This document shows positions 43,290 to 53,364 of a stretch of DNA of 64,000 nt, one piece after another (position 1 is the first letter of the stretch; every line of letters begins with the position of its first letter). Source of the DNA: JAPOXR01 sp965214695 (GTDB taxonomy: Bacteria > Pseudomonadota > Alphaproteobacteria > Rhodobacterales > Rhodobacteraceae); NCBI GenBank assembly GCA_965214695.1, contig OZ243967.1, positions 1,054,001-1,118,000 on the forward strand, in the 5' to 3' direction. The position numbers and the translations under genes were made by a program. The notes beneath the pieces were generated by a model. It was not told the DNA's origin. It searched no databases and was given only the letters and a program-made list of their open reading frames with translations.

Positions 43290-43867
43290 GCGCGACCGAG
43301 TGGTGGTGGGTCCGGCACGGACCGACTAATGCCGGCGGGTTGGCCGGCTGGACCGATATCGGTGTGGATCTCTCCGACACCGGGCTGATTGCACGCGTAT
43401 CCGACGCGTTGCCGCCCTTGGCCGTGGTGGTGTCGTCCGACCTGGCCAGGGCAGTCCTGACTGCCGACGCGATCTGCGGCGGGCGGAGGCGGTTGCCGAA
43501 TGCCGTCGGAATCAGGGAAATCCATTTTGGCGAATGGGAGGGGCTGTCGGCGCACAAGATTTCGGAGCGGTGGCCGGAGGTCTCGGCAAAATTCTGGAAC
43601 GACCCCAATTCGGCCACCCCGCCGGGTGGCGAAAGCTGGAGCGGGTTTGCGGCCAGGGTCTCGGAATGTGTCGACCGCATGACCGCGCAATTTGCCGGAA
43701 GGTCGATCGTCGCCGTCGCCCATCACGGAACAATCGCCAGCCAGATCGGCAGAACGGAAGGCCAGGACCGGAACCCGTCCAGCTACCGGATACCAAATCT
43801 GTCCATGACCAGGATTTCGTTCAACCGCGGAAGATGGCAACTGATCAGCGCTCCCGGAACTCCCTGA
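43286..43867 (+). CDS. Histidine phosphatase, probable alpha-ribazole phosphatase (CobC-like)
   Basis: 193 residues. Phosphoglycerate-mutase fold: nucleophile motif VRHGPTN, SSDLARAVLTADAI, IREIHFGEWEGL and AHHGTIASQI. Overlap with cobU (ATGA) argues for the cobalamin lower-ligand phosphatase role. Fold alone would allow other phosphomonoesters. Confidence 0.85.
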   Translation: MSATEWWWVRHGPTNAGGLAGWTDIGVDLSDTGLIARVSDALPPLAVVVSSDLARAVLTADAICGGRRRLPNAVGIREIHFGEWEGLSAHKISERWPEVSAKFWNDPNSATPPGGESWSGFAARVSECVDRMTAQFAGRSIVAVAHHGTIASQIGRTEGQDRNPSSYRIPNLSMTRISFNRGRWQLISAPGTP

Positions 43868-43891
43868 CCAGTCCCGGACACCCGTCTCGGC

Positions 43892-44854
<963 letters not shown>

Positions 44855-45834
44855 GCTGTCAGTCCCGAGCCAGTCATGCGGCCAATTCACCAAGAAAGCC
44901 GAACGGGCGCAACCACAACCCTGCGTCGTCACCCGTGGCCAGCGGCAGGCGACAATTCGAGGTCCGGCCGGCAGCGACCGGAAAGTGGGACTGGATGGGC
45001 AGTGACCATGTTGAACGGATCCGCAGGGCAGTTACCGGGCTCAGCTCCGGATATCCGGACGAGTATTGACGCAAGTGTGATCAGCAGCGCCAAATGGGTG
45101 CAGTCAAGGCCACATCCGGCACATCGAGGCGGTGCTGGCCGCCCGGGTCCTGCCGGATTGACTGCAATTGGCGAGCGCCGGAGCGGCATGAAAGGATGGT
45201 CCGTAACGGTTTTTCATCACCGGCCTGGCAGGATGCTGCCGCCTGGCCGTCGCCGGCCGCCAGGCGGACCCGGTAGCGCCGCCGCCCGTGCCCGGCCAAT
45301 CTCGTGCCCCCTTGGGGGATTGCGAGCATCGCCTTATATGGCCGGAGAGTTCGGTCCCCGTGACCCGCTCGCCCGGGTGCGGTTCCGGGGATCTATTGCG
45401 CATTGGGCCAGCACCGCTTCGCTCTGTCCTTCGATGCCGGATTACCATCTGTCCCGGCTGGTCAGTCGCGACTGCCGCGTGACGATCCCCCCGGAATTGG
45501 ACGGGTGATGCGGGATGGTGGGCGCCGGTGACCCGGGGCTACGAGAGCCGGCAATGGGGAGGGAAGACCATCACCAATACCGTATCAGACCGCCAGAATC
45601 GGGCGCGTCAACCTCTCCGTCGACAATGACGGCCGGAGGCATCGCCATACAGTCCCATGGCGGGCTCGCATTTGCCGGGGAATTCGACATCGTGCGGGAG
45701 CTCCGGAAGACCCGCCTCTTTCGCATCGCGCCGATCTCCACAATTCTCATCCCAGGCTACCTGGCCGAACAGGCGCTCGACCTTCAGGGGAACCATTGAT
45801 GCCGGCCAGACCTCGAGGACAGGTGTGGTCGGCC
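44855..45834. other. Long intergenic stretch; yraN expected here but not recognised
   Basis: 980 bp between rsmI and gshB. Alphaproteobacteria usually place a YraN-family nuclease gene here. No frame shows the family's GEIDLIA core. Short minus-strand ORFs (for example 45081-45329 with GGQHRLDVPDVAL) have no support, so the gene is absent, moved or too decayed to see. Confidence 0.4.
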
Positions 45835-46731
45835 CTACCCGCAATCGTCATCGGGCTCGGCCTCCCCCGAGACCTCCAGTGCCAGAGCATAGGCCTTGCT
45901 GCGGGACAATCCGGATTCTGCTGCCAGAGCCCGGACAGCGTCCCGAACCGACATTGTCGACAGCAACTCCATCATTCGGTGCCGGGCCTCGCCGGCATCC
46001 GGCGCCTTCGGCCCGCCACCCCCGACCACGACCACGATCTCGCCCCTGGTCTCCTCGCCCCTGAAGCGATCAGCCAGTTCGCTCAACCTGCCGGCCACGA
46101 CCTCCTCATGCTGCTTGGTCAGCTCACGACAGATGGCAGCGGGACGCTCCCCGCCAAGGATGTGAACCATGTCAACAAGGAGGCCGGCCAGGCGACGCGG
46201 CGATTCGTAGAACACCAGCGTAACCGGCACCGATGCCAGGTCATCGAGCTGGCGTTGGCGCCTGGAACTGTTGGCGGCGGCAAAGCCGGCGAACAGGAAC
46301 CGATCGGTCGGCAGGCCTGACACCGTCAGTGCCACGATTGCCGCTGTCGGCCCGGGCACCGGGATCACGGCAATTCCCTCCTCCCGCGCCGCCTCCACCA
46401 GCCGGAATCCCGGATCGGCAACGAGAGGCGTGCCGGCATCCGGGATGTAGCACAGGCTCTCGCCGCGCCTGAGCCGTGCCATCAACCCGGGCCGGCGCCG
46501 GGAGCCGTTAACGTCATTGTAGGACGAGATCGGCCGGCCCTTCAGGCCAATACCATGCATGGTCATCAGCCGCCTGGCCAGCCTGGTATCCTCGGCCACC
46601 ACCATGTCGGCCATCCGCAACACGTCAAGCGCCCGCAGCGTGATGTCCCGGGAAGCGCCGATTGGCGCCGACACCAGGTAGAGGCCCGGCGCAAGCGTCT
46701 CGCGGCCGACCGCATCCTCTTCCACGGTCAT
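45835..46731 (-). CDS. rsmI: 16S rRNA 2'-O-ribose C1402 methyltransferase RsmI
   Basis: 298 residues, tetrapyrrole-methylase fold. Seen: LYLVSAPIGASRDITLRAL, VVAEDTRLARRL, YIPDAGTPLVADPG, VPGPTAAIVALTVSGLP and FYESPRRL. ATG 46731 sits before the conserved core with GGAA upstream. Divergent from the LpoA-like lipoprotein gene, the standard alphaproteobacterial arrangement. Confidence 0.95.
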   Translation of the reverse strand: MTVEEDAVGRETLAPGLYLVSAPIGASRDITLRALDVLRMADMVVAEDTRLARRLMTMHGIGLKGRPISSYNDVNGSRRRPGLMARLRRGESLCYIPDAGTPLVADPGFRLVEAAREEGIAVIPVPGPTAAIVALTVSGLPTDRFLFAGFAAANSSRRQRQLDDLASVPVTLVFYESPRRLAGLLVDMVHILGGERPAAICRELTKQHEEVVAGRLSELADRFRGEETRGEIVVVVGGGGPKAPDAGEARHRMMELLSTMSVRDAVRALAAESGLSRSKAYALALEVSGEAEPDDDCG

Positions 46732-46888
46732 TTCCACGGCCGATTCACGGCAGGTGGAAGGTGGCGCAGGCCACCATTGCCGACAGGCCGCGGGCGGTTT
46801 CGGCGCCTTTCCCGCTTCGGACAGCAAACCCGAGCTTTTGTTTTGATGTCATTGAGGCTAAGGTCCGGCGATTTTTGGGGAGCAAGTC

Positions 46889-48049
46889 ATGTCTGCTGAA
46901 ACTGGTTTCGGTTGTGCACTCGCCCTGGCAGGTGCACTGTTTCTGGCCGCATGTGTCGATGGCCAGCCAGTCGACAATAGCCCGCCGGTGACCATTTCGC
47001 CACCCGGCGGGGCCAAGGTGGCGTTGCTGCTTCCTTATGGCACCGACGACAACAACAACACCGAACTGGCCGACAGCCTCGAGAAAGGCGCCCGACTTGC
47101 CCTGTCCAGCATGGGCAATTCACCGATCGAACTCAGCGTCTACCCGACTTCCGGAACGCCGGAAGGTGCGGCCGAGGCCGCCGCCCATGCGATCGACGGC
47201 GGTGCCAGCATCATCCTGGGTCCGGTATTTGGCGACGCCGCGGCGGCAGTCGGCCCGATCGCCAACCAGCGAGGCATACCGGTCCTCAGCTTCTCCAACA
47301 GGCCGGAAGTCGCTGGCGGCAATGTTTTTCTGCTCGGCCACACCCACGTCAATTCGGCAACCCGGATCCTGGATTTCGCCCGGACGCAAGGCCACGGCAA
47401 GGTCCTGATCACCCATGCCGAAACCGATGCCGGGCAGGCAAGCCGTCGGGCCGTCGAGCGGGCGGCGGAACAGGTCGGAATCGAGATTGCCGGCTCGGTG
47501 ACATACGAGTTCTCCCAGATCGGCGTGATCAATTCGGTGCCGGAAATCGTTGCCGCCCTGGACGAGACCGGCGCCGACCTGTTGCTGCTGACCGGCAACA
47601 CCGCCGGCGCATTGCCAATGCTTGCCCAGATGATTCCGGAGGCGGGCGTAGATCCGGAGATCGTCCAGATGGCCGGGATTACCCGCTGGGACATTCCGGC
47701 AAACAACTTGCGAATCAACGGGTTGCAAGGAGGATGGTTCCCCCTGCCCGATCCGAACCTTTCCGCCAGTTTCAGCTATCGATACCAGTATGAATTCAAC
47801 GTGGCGCCGCACTCGCTTGCCGGCCTGGCCTATGACGGAATCGTCGTGGCCGATCGGTTGCTACGGTCGGCGGGTGGAAATGACCAGATGGTCATCAACT
47901 CCCCGGCAGGGTTTTCGGGGGCCGACGGCGTATTCCGGTTTCATGCCGACGGGTTGCCCGAGCGGGGCTTGGCCGTGGCGGAGGTCCGGGAGTTCGACAA
48001 GGTGGTCATTTCACAATCGCCCAGATCATTTGCAGATGGGGAAACCTGA
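46889..48049 (+). CDS. Penicillin-binding protein activator LpoA-like lipoprotein
   Basis: 386 residues. Lipoprotein signal with lipobox LFLAAC (Cys22). The mature part is a type-1 periplasmic-binding fold of the LpoA C-terminal domain: KVALLLPYG, IILGPVFGDAA, FSNRPEV, ITHAETDAGQ and LAYDGIVVADRLL. Expected to be membrane-anchored and to stimulate peptidoglycan synthases; the helical N-terminal TPR domain of E. coli LpoA is missing. ATG follows GGGGAG. Divergent from rsmI. Confidence 0.88.
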   Translation: MSAETGFGCALALAGALFLAACVDGQPVDNSPPVTISPPGGAKVALLLPYGTDDNNNTELADSLEKGARLALSSMGNSPIELSVYPTSGTPEGAAEAAAHAIDGGASIILGPVFGDAAAAVGPIANQRGIPVLSFSNRPEVAGGNVFLLGHTHVNSATRILDFARTQGHGKVLITHAETDAGQASRRAVERAAEQVGIEIAGSVTYEFSQIGVINSVPEIVAALDETGADLLLLTGNTAGALPMLAQMIPEAGVDPEIVQMAGITRWDIPANNLRINGLQGGWFPLPDPNLSASFSYRYQYEFNVAPHSLAGLAYDGIVVADRLLRSAGGNDQMVINSPAGFSGADGVFRFHADGLPERGLAVAEVREFDKVVISQSPRSFADGET

Positions 48050-48162
48050 GCACGGCTTGCAGACCCTCTTCCGGCCTGCCTTCCGACATCCATCTGCCGA
48101 AGTGGACCGATATCGCAATGACAGCGCATAGAGGAACCTTCGACATCCAGCCCGCCAGCTAG

Positions 48163-49710
48163 ATGATGGCACGGCAGACGCGGCTGGTTCGCGGGTTCTT
48201 CACGGTTGGTTTCTGGACCCTGGTCAGCCGGGTCCTCGGCTTCTGCCGTGATGTCATCTTCGCCGCGGTACTGGGTGCGGGTCCGGCCGCGGAGGCCTTC
48301 CTTGTCGCCTTCAGCCTGCCGAACATGTTCCGGCGGATCTTCGCCGAAGGCGCCTTCAACACCGCCTTCGTTCCGATGTTCTCGAAACGCCTGCAGACCG
48401 GCACCGACCCCCGCGGCTTTGCGGAGGAGGCCTTCTCCGGCCTTGCCGGCTTCCTGGTCATTTTCTTCGTGGCAGCTCAGGTGTTGATGCCGGTGCTGGT
48501 GCTGGCGATGGCCAGCGGCTTTGTCAGCGACGGGAGATTCGACCTGGCGGTCCTGCTCGGCCGGATCGCCTTTCCCTACCTGATCCTCATTTCACTGGCG
48601 GCGCTGGTTTCCGGCATCCTCAATGCAACCGGCCGGTTCGCCGCGGCATCGGCGGCGCCGGTGTTGCTGAATGCCTGCTTCATCTCCGTGCTACTGGCAT
48701 CACACAATTTTGGCTGGGACCCTGCGCTGTCGCTGGCCTGGAGCGCACCGGTCGCCGGAATTGCCCAATTGGGCCTGGTCTGGGTCGCGGCGGCCAGGGC
48801 CGGTTTTGCAATCCGGCTCCGGATCCCCCGGCTGACCGAGGACATGCGGCGTCTTGCAGTGATCGCGGCGCCGGCGGCGCTGGCCGGCGGCGTCGTGCAG
48901 ATCAATCTGCTGATCGGCCGCCAGGTTGCCAGCTTCCAGGACGGGGCGGTGGCCTGGCTCAACTATGCCGACCGCCTCTACCAACTGCCACTCGGCGTGG
49001 TCGGAATTGCCATCGGTGTCGTCCTCCTCCCGGAGTTGTCCAGGAAGCTGGCGGAGGGCGACGAGACCGGTGGCAATCATGCGCTCAACCGGGCCGCCGA
49101 ACTCAGCCTTGGCCTGGCCCTACCAGCTTCGGTGGCGCTGGCAGTGGTGCCGCTTCCACTGGTCAGCGTCCTTTTCGAACGGGGCCGGTTTGACGCCGCC
49201 GACTCGGCAGCCACCGCGGCGGCGCTGATCATCTATGGTGCGGGGTTGCCGGCATTTGTCCTGCAGAAGGTGCTGCAACCACTCTACTTTGCCCGCGAGG
49301 ACACCAGGACCCCCTTCCGGTTCGCGGCAATCGCCATGCTGGTCAATGCCGCGGTGGCGATCGGCCTTCTGCCGGTATTCGGTTACCTGTCGGCGGCCAT
49401 CGGCGCCAGCCTGTCAGGCTGGACCCTGGTGTTGCTGCTGTGGCGGGGAGCACGACAGATGGGTGCGGCCTCCCGCCCGGACAGCCGGCTGCGGCGGGCA
49501 ATCCCGGGAATCCTGGTGGCAAGCCTGGTGATGGGCGCCTGCATATTCGGCCTGGCCAGCCTGACCGGCGAGTTGTTCCGGCAACCGGGCATCCGTTACG
49601 TGGCGCTTGGCTTCCTGGTACTGGCAGGCATGCTGGTCTACGGAGTCATGCTGATGCTTCTTTCCGTTTACTCGGTCAGCGACGTGAAGAAGTTGCTTCG
49701 GCGGGCATAA
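48163..49710 (+). CDS. murJ: Lipid II flippase MurJ
   Basis: 515 residues, about 14 membrane helices (MviN family). Moves lipid II across the inner membrane. Seen: SRVLGFCRDVIFAAVLG, AFLVAFSLPNMFRRIFAEGAFNTAF, and YADRLYQLPLGVVGIAIGVVLLPELS. 113 bp after the LpoA-like gene. ATG at 48163 or 48166; no clear Shine-Dalgarno. Confidence 0.95.
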   Translation: MMARQTRLVRGFFTVGFWTLVSRVLGFCRDVIFAAVLGAGPAAEAFLVAFSLPNMFRRIFAEGAFNTAFVPMFSKRLQTGTDPRGFAEEAFSGLAGFLVIFFVAAQVLMPVLVLAMASGFVSDGRFDLAVLLGRIAFPYLILISLAALVSGILNATGRFAAASAAPVLLNACFISVLLASHNFGWDPALSLAWSAPVAGIAQLGLVWVAAARAGFAIRLRIPRLTEDMRRLAVIAAPAALAGGVVQINLLIGRQVASFQDGAVAWLNYADRLYQLPLGVVGIAIGVVLLPELSRKLAEGDETGGNHALNRAAELSLGLALPASVALAVVPLPLVSVLFERGRFDAADSAATAAALIIYGAGLPAFVLQKVLQPLYFAREDTRTPFRFAAIAMLVNAAVAIGLLPVFGYLSAAIGASLSGWTLVLLLWRGARQMGAASRPDSRLRRAIPGILVASLVMGACIFGLASLTGELFRQPGIRYVALGFLVLAGMLVYGVMLMLLSVYSVSDVKKLLRRA

Positions 49711-49813
49711 CGATCGTGGTTGTCCCTGCATTCGGGGCCATCCGGTCGATCGGATGATGGCAAAGGTGCTGTTCCCGCGGTTGTCCGGTCGGCAGGATGA
49801 TGGCGAGCGGCCC

Positions 49814-50533
49814 CTATTTTCGGAGCCGGCTGGCGATCCTTTCAATCAGCACCCCGTACCGGACTCCCATCAGCGGCGGCGCCGCCAGAAAGCCGGCCAT
49901 GTAGCCGGTGAGATCGGCGATCCAGCGTCCGCTGCCGCCAATCAGCATGCCCATGACCAGTTCGAAGCCGAGAAAAAGCGCCGGCAGGATAATGATGGTG
50001 TGTCCGATCCGGCTGATCGATTGGCCAGTAACCGCTTCCGCCATGACCAGGGCGGCGGCGGCAAAACCGAACAGGCCGAGATAACCGGCGGAGGCCCCGG
50101 TCAATGGAAGCTGGCTGCCGGAAAACTGGTAAAAGCAGGCCGCACCGACCACGGCGGAGCCGAAGAATGTCAGCACCAGGGCAAAGTCCCGTGTCGCCCC
50201 CTGCACCACGCGGAACACGACCAGGATGAAGGTCGCGGCCAGCAAGGCATCCAGGGTGGTACGGTGAATGAGCGGAAAGGTGATGAACCTGACCAGGTCA
50301 CCTGTGCTTGCTCCGACCTGACCAGACGAGAATTCCACCGAATTTGACCAGACGCCGTAGCCAATGATTGCCCGATGTCGCCAGCTGATGCTGCCCTCGA
50401 CGTGGAACAACGCCGAATCGCCGAGAAAAAACAGGAATTCCAGCCCGCAAATGAGCACGGCCAGCGCAATCGCATGAAAAGAAATGGGTCTGTCGGTCAA
50501 TACGGGCCGCCACTCATCGGATGTCCTGCCCAA
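49814..50533 (-). CDS. Rhomboid-fold membrane protein, apparently missing the catalytic His (TTG start)
   Basis: 239 residues, about six membrane helices. The Ser motif GASAG is present (LTGASAGYLGLFGF), and FPLIHRTTLDALL matches the family's early loop. The partner His normally in AHxxGxxxG is replaced: the segment reads WIADLTGYMAGF, with Asp at that place. So either a pseudoprotease or a different dyad is used. TTG 50533 has AGGAAGG and GGAGG upstream. Convergent with murJ; 76 bp divergent from trpS. Confidence 0.75.
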   Translation of the reverse strand: MGRTSDEWRPVLTDRPISFHAIALAVLICGLEFLFFLGDSALFHVEGSISWRHRAIIGYGVWSNSVEFSSGQVGASTGDLVRFITFPLIHRTTLDALLAATFILVVFRVVQGATRDFALVLTFFGSAVVGAACFYQFSGSQLPLTGASAGYLGLFGFAAAALVMAEAVTGQSISRIGHTIIILPALFLGFELVMGMLIGGSGRWIADLTGYMAGFLAAPPLMGVRYGVLIERIASRLRK

Positions 50534-50609
50534 TAGACCTTCCTATTGACCTCCTGCAATCCAAAAGGCTAACACCCGCCTCGCCCGACAGGTCACCAGG
50601 AATGAATTG

Positions 50610-51632
50610 ATGGATGAACGCTCCCGCAAGCGGCGCATATTTTCCGGAATTCAGCCAAGTGGAAACCTGACCCTCGGAAACTATCTCGGTGCGCTCAAGC
50701 GGTTTGTCGAGATCCAGGAGACGGGTGACGACACCATCTATTGCCTGGTCGATCTGCATGCCATTACCACCTGGCAGGATCCGTCCGCCCTGAAGGTCGC
50801 GACCCGGGAAGCCGCCGCCGGCTTCATGGCCGCCGGTATCAATCCGGCCCGGTCGATTCTTTTCAACCAGTCGCAGGTTCCGGCCCATGCCGAACTCGCC
50901 TGGATCTTCAACTGCGTCGCCCGCATGGGTTGGCTTGGCCGGATGACCCAGTTCAAGGACAAGGCCGGCAAGAACCGCGAGAATGCCTCGGTCGGGCTAT
51001 TTTCCTATCCGACGCTGATGGCGGCCGACATCCTGGTCTACCATGCCACCCATGTCCCGGTCGGCGAGGATCAGAAGCAGCATCTGGAGCTGACCCGCGA
51101 CATTGCCATCAAGTTCAACCATGATTTCGGGACCGATTTCTTTCCGGTTATCGATCCGATCATCGAGGGCACGGCGACCCGGATCATGTCGCTGCGTGAT
51201 GGCAGCCGGAAGATGTCGAAATCGGACCCGTCGGATATGAGCCGCATCAACCTGACCGACAGCGCCGACCGGATCGCACTCAAGATCCGCAAGGCCAGGA
51301 CCGACCCGGACCCGATTCCGGACACGGCCGACCGTCTCAAGGGACGGCCGGAAGCGGAAAACCTGTTGAACATCTATGCCGCCCTGGCCGACCGGACGGT
51401 CGACGATGTCGTTGCCGAGTTTGCCGGCAAGCTGTTTTCCGAGTTCAAGGCATCGCTATCGGAGCTGGCGGTCGAGAGAATCGGCCCGGTCACCGCCGAA
51501 ATGAACCGGCTGATGCAGGATCCGTCGGAAATCGATCGCATCCTGGGAGCCGGGGCCGCCAGGGCATCCGAAATTGCCGAGCCTGTCCTCGAGCGGACCT
51601 ACGGGATCGTCGGCATGATCCGGTCACGCTGA
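50610..51632 (+). CDS. trpS: Tryptophanyl-tRNA synthetase
   Basis: 340 residues, class I. HIGH-type motif PSGNLTLGNYLGA and KMSKS both intact; VGEDQKQHLELTRDIA and FSYPTLMAADILVY are family blocks. ATG 50610 (a TTG precedes it) has AGGA upstream. In many bacteria trpS sits next to murJ, as here with the rhomboid-like gene in between. Confidence 0.97.
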   Translation: MDERSRKRRIFSGIQPSGNLTLGNYLGALKRFVEIQETGDDTIYCLVDLHAITTWQDPSALKVATREAAAGFMAAGINPARSILFNQSQVPAHAELAWIFNCVARMGWLGRMTQFKDKAGKNRENASVGLFSYPTLMAADILVYHATHVPVGEDQKQHLELTRDIAIKFNHDFGTDFFPVIDPIIEGTATRIMSLRDGSRKMSKSDPSDMSRINLTDSADRIALKIRKARTDPDPIPDTADRLKGRPEAENLLNIYAALADRTVDDVVAEFAGKLFSEFKASLSELAVERIGPVTAEMNRLMQDPSEIDRILGAGAARASEIAEPVLERTYGIVGMIRSR

Positions 51633-51674
51633 GGCCGCGGTCAATCATCACCAACCGGGCGGGAGGGCAGCAAC

Positions 51675-52541
51675 ATGGCGACCGGCACCAATATTCGCAC
51701 CTACTGGGAAGGACGCTGGCACGAGGGCGATGCCCTGGTCATGCGGGCCGCCGACCACGGATCATGGCTTGGCACCACGGTCTTTGACGGCGCACGATTT
51801 GCCAGGGGGGTGGCACCTGACCTGCTGCGCCACTGCCAGCGGTTGAATGAATCGGCCGATGCCATGTGCATCACGCCGACCCACATGGCAGACGAGATTG
51901 CCGAGATCGTGTGGACCGGGCTGAAACTCTATCCGGCCGACGCCGAAATCTATATTCGCCCGATGTACTGGGCGCTGGAAGGTGGCCATATGGCGGTGGT
52001 GCCCAAGGAGGGCGCAACCGGGTTCTGCATCTGCCTCGAGGAATTGCCGCTGCCGGTCAGGATCCGGCCGGCAACCCTGACGACCACCCGTTTCCAGCGA
52101 CCTGTTCTCGCCTCGACGGTGGTCAATGCCAAGGCAGGCTGCCTCTATCCGAACAATGCCCGCATGTTGCGCGAGGCCCATGACAAGGGTTTCGACAACG
52201 CGCTGGTCGCCGACGCGCTGGGGAATGTCGCCGAAACCGCAACCGCCAACGTGTTCATGACCAGGGATGGCGAGGTGTTCACCCCGGCCGCCAATGGCAC
52301 CTTCCTGTCGGGGATCACCCGCTCCCGCATCATCGGGCTGCTCAGGGAAGACGGGTATGAGGTCCATGAGACCACGTTGCGTTTCGAGGATTTCCGGTCG
52401 GCCAGCGAGGTATTCCTCACCGGCAACATGTCGAAGGTCACGCCGGTATCCAGGTTCGATGACACCCATTACCAGCGTGGCCCGATCGCCGACCGGGCGC
52501 TGGAGCTTTACTGGAACTGGGCCCTGCCGGACGGGGCCTGA
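51675..52541 (+). CDS. Class IV PLP-dependent aminotransferase (branched-chain aminotransferase-like)
   Basis: 288 residues. Seen: GSWLGTTVFDGARF, catalytic Lys in VVNAKAGCLYPNN, Glu-loop DALGNVAETATANVF and FLSGITRSRIIGLL. Class IV fold shared by IlvE, D-amino acid aminotransferase and ADC lyase; IlvE-like is likeliest. ATG follows GGGAGGG. 42 bp after trpS. Its stop directly abuts the stop of the convergent CoxG-like gene. Confidence 0.9.
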   Translation: MATGTNIRTYWEGRWHEGDALVMRAADHGSWLGTTVFDGARFARGVAPDLLRHCQRLNESADAMCITPTHMADEIAEIVWTGLKLYPADAEIYIRPMYWALEGGHMAVVPKEGATGFCICLEELPLPVRIRPATLTTTRFQRPVLASTVVNAKAGCLYPNNARMLREAHDKGFDNALVADALGNVAETATANVFMTRDGEVFTPAANGTFLSGITRSRIIGLLREDGYEVHETTLRFEDFRSASEVFLTGNMSKVTPVSRFDDTHYQRGPIADRALELYWNWALPDGA

Positions 52542-53015
52542 TCAGCCGCCAGCCTCGCCGTCTTCGATGTCCGCCTCGTCCTCGACCGCGGCCTGGAACG
52601 CGGCGAAGAACCTGTCGGTAAATTTTCGCGCCGTCCCGGTGATCAGGCGGGATCCGAGTTGGGCGATCTTGCCGCCAACCCTTGCATCCACCTCGTAGAC
52701 GAGCTCGGTTCCCTCCGGAACATCGGCCAGCGTCACCCTGGCCGATCCCTTGGCGAATCCGGCCACCCCGCCCTGGCCTTCACCGGTAATGGTGTAGCTC
52801 TCGGCCTCGACCAGGTCGGAAATCGTGACACGGCCCCTGAAGGTTGCCTTCACCGGCCCCACCTTCTGCGTCACCACCGCCTCGAACCCCTCCCCGGTCG
52901 AACCGGTCATCTCCTGGCAGCCGGGAATGCATTGGCGAAGGATGTCGGGATCATTGAGCGACGCCCAGACGTCGACGCGGGACGCAGCGATCGTTCTGCT
53001 GCCGGAAAATTCCAT
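52542..53015 (-). CDS. CoxG-family SRPBCC protein
   Basis: 157 residues. START-like lipid/ligand fold of the carbon monoxide dehydrogenase G family: GSRTIAASRVDVWASLNDPDIL, CIPGCQEM and GKIAQLGSRLI. Such proteins assist membrane attachment or maturation of molybdenum hydroxylases, but no CoxMSL genes are nearby, so its partner is unknown. ATG 53015 has GGAG at 6 bases, better than 53027. Ends at the aminotransferase stop. Confidence 0.88.
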   Translation of the reverse strand: MEFSGSRTIAASRVDVWASLNDPDILRQCIPGCQEMTGSTGEGFEAVVTQKVGPVKATFRGRVTISDLVEAESYTITGEGQGGVAGFAKGSARVTLADVPEGTELVYEVDARVGGKIAQLGSRLITGTARKFTDRFFAAFQAAVEDEADIEDGEAGG

Positions 53016-53364
53016 GGTGAACTCCATACCAGACCCGGAACCGGCAGCAGTGAGGCCGGCACAACTACAGCAAGAAAAGCCGGTCCGGCCTCCGATTGCA
53101 ACCGCAAACCGGACGAGGTGACGGCGGACGAGGCAAGCGGCCGATCCGGTCTGGTCATGATGCCGTCACGCAGGGTGGCGGCCGGGTCGAATCACCCAGG
53201 ACCTGCCACGCTGGTCGGGGACCGGTGAGCTGCATCCGGGCGGCCGGGCAGGCTGGAGCTTGCTCGGGCCGCCTCGGGACTGCAGACACGCAATTTGCTT
53301 GTTGGCATGACTGCAAGAGCCTAGACTGCGGCAGGTTTTACTGAAATCCCAATGGAGGAGAGAA
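53016..53364 (+). promoter_or_regulatory. Upstream region and candidate promoter of the ABC transporter operon
   Basis: No gene in these 349 bp. Candidate boxes are TTGTTG at 53299-53304 and TAGACT at 53322-53327 with 17-bp spacing, 38 bp before the ATG, which has GGAGGAG. No Irr or Fur-like palindrome was seen, so iron control is not supported by sequence. Confidence 0.4.

Noticed and set aside
44855..45834. Short ORFs between gshB and rsmI as a frameshifted YraN
   Set aside because: Only a vague resemblance near the C-terminus; the family's core motif is absent in all frames.
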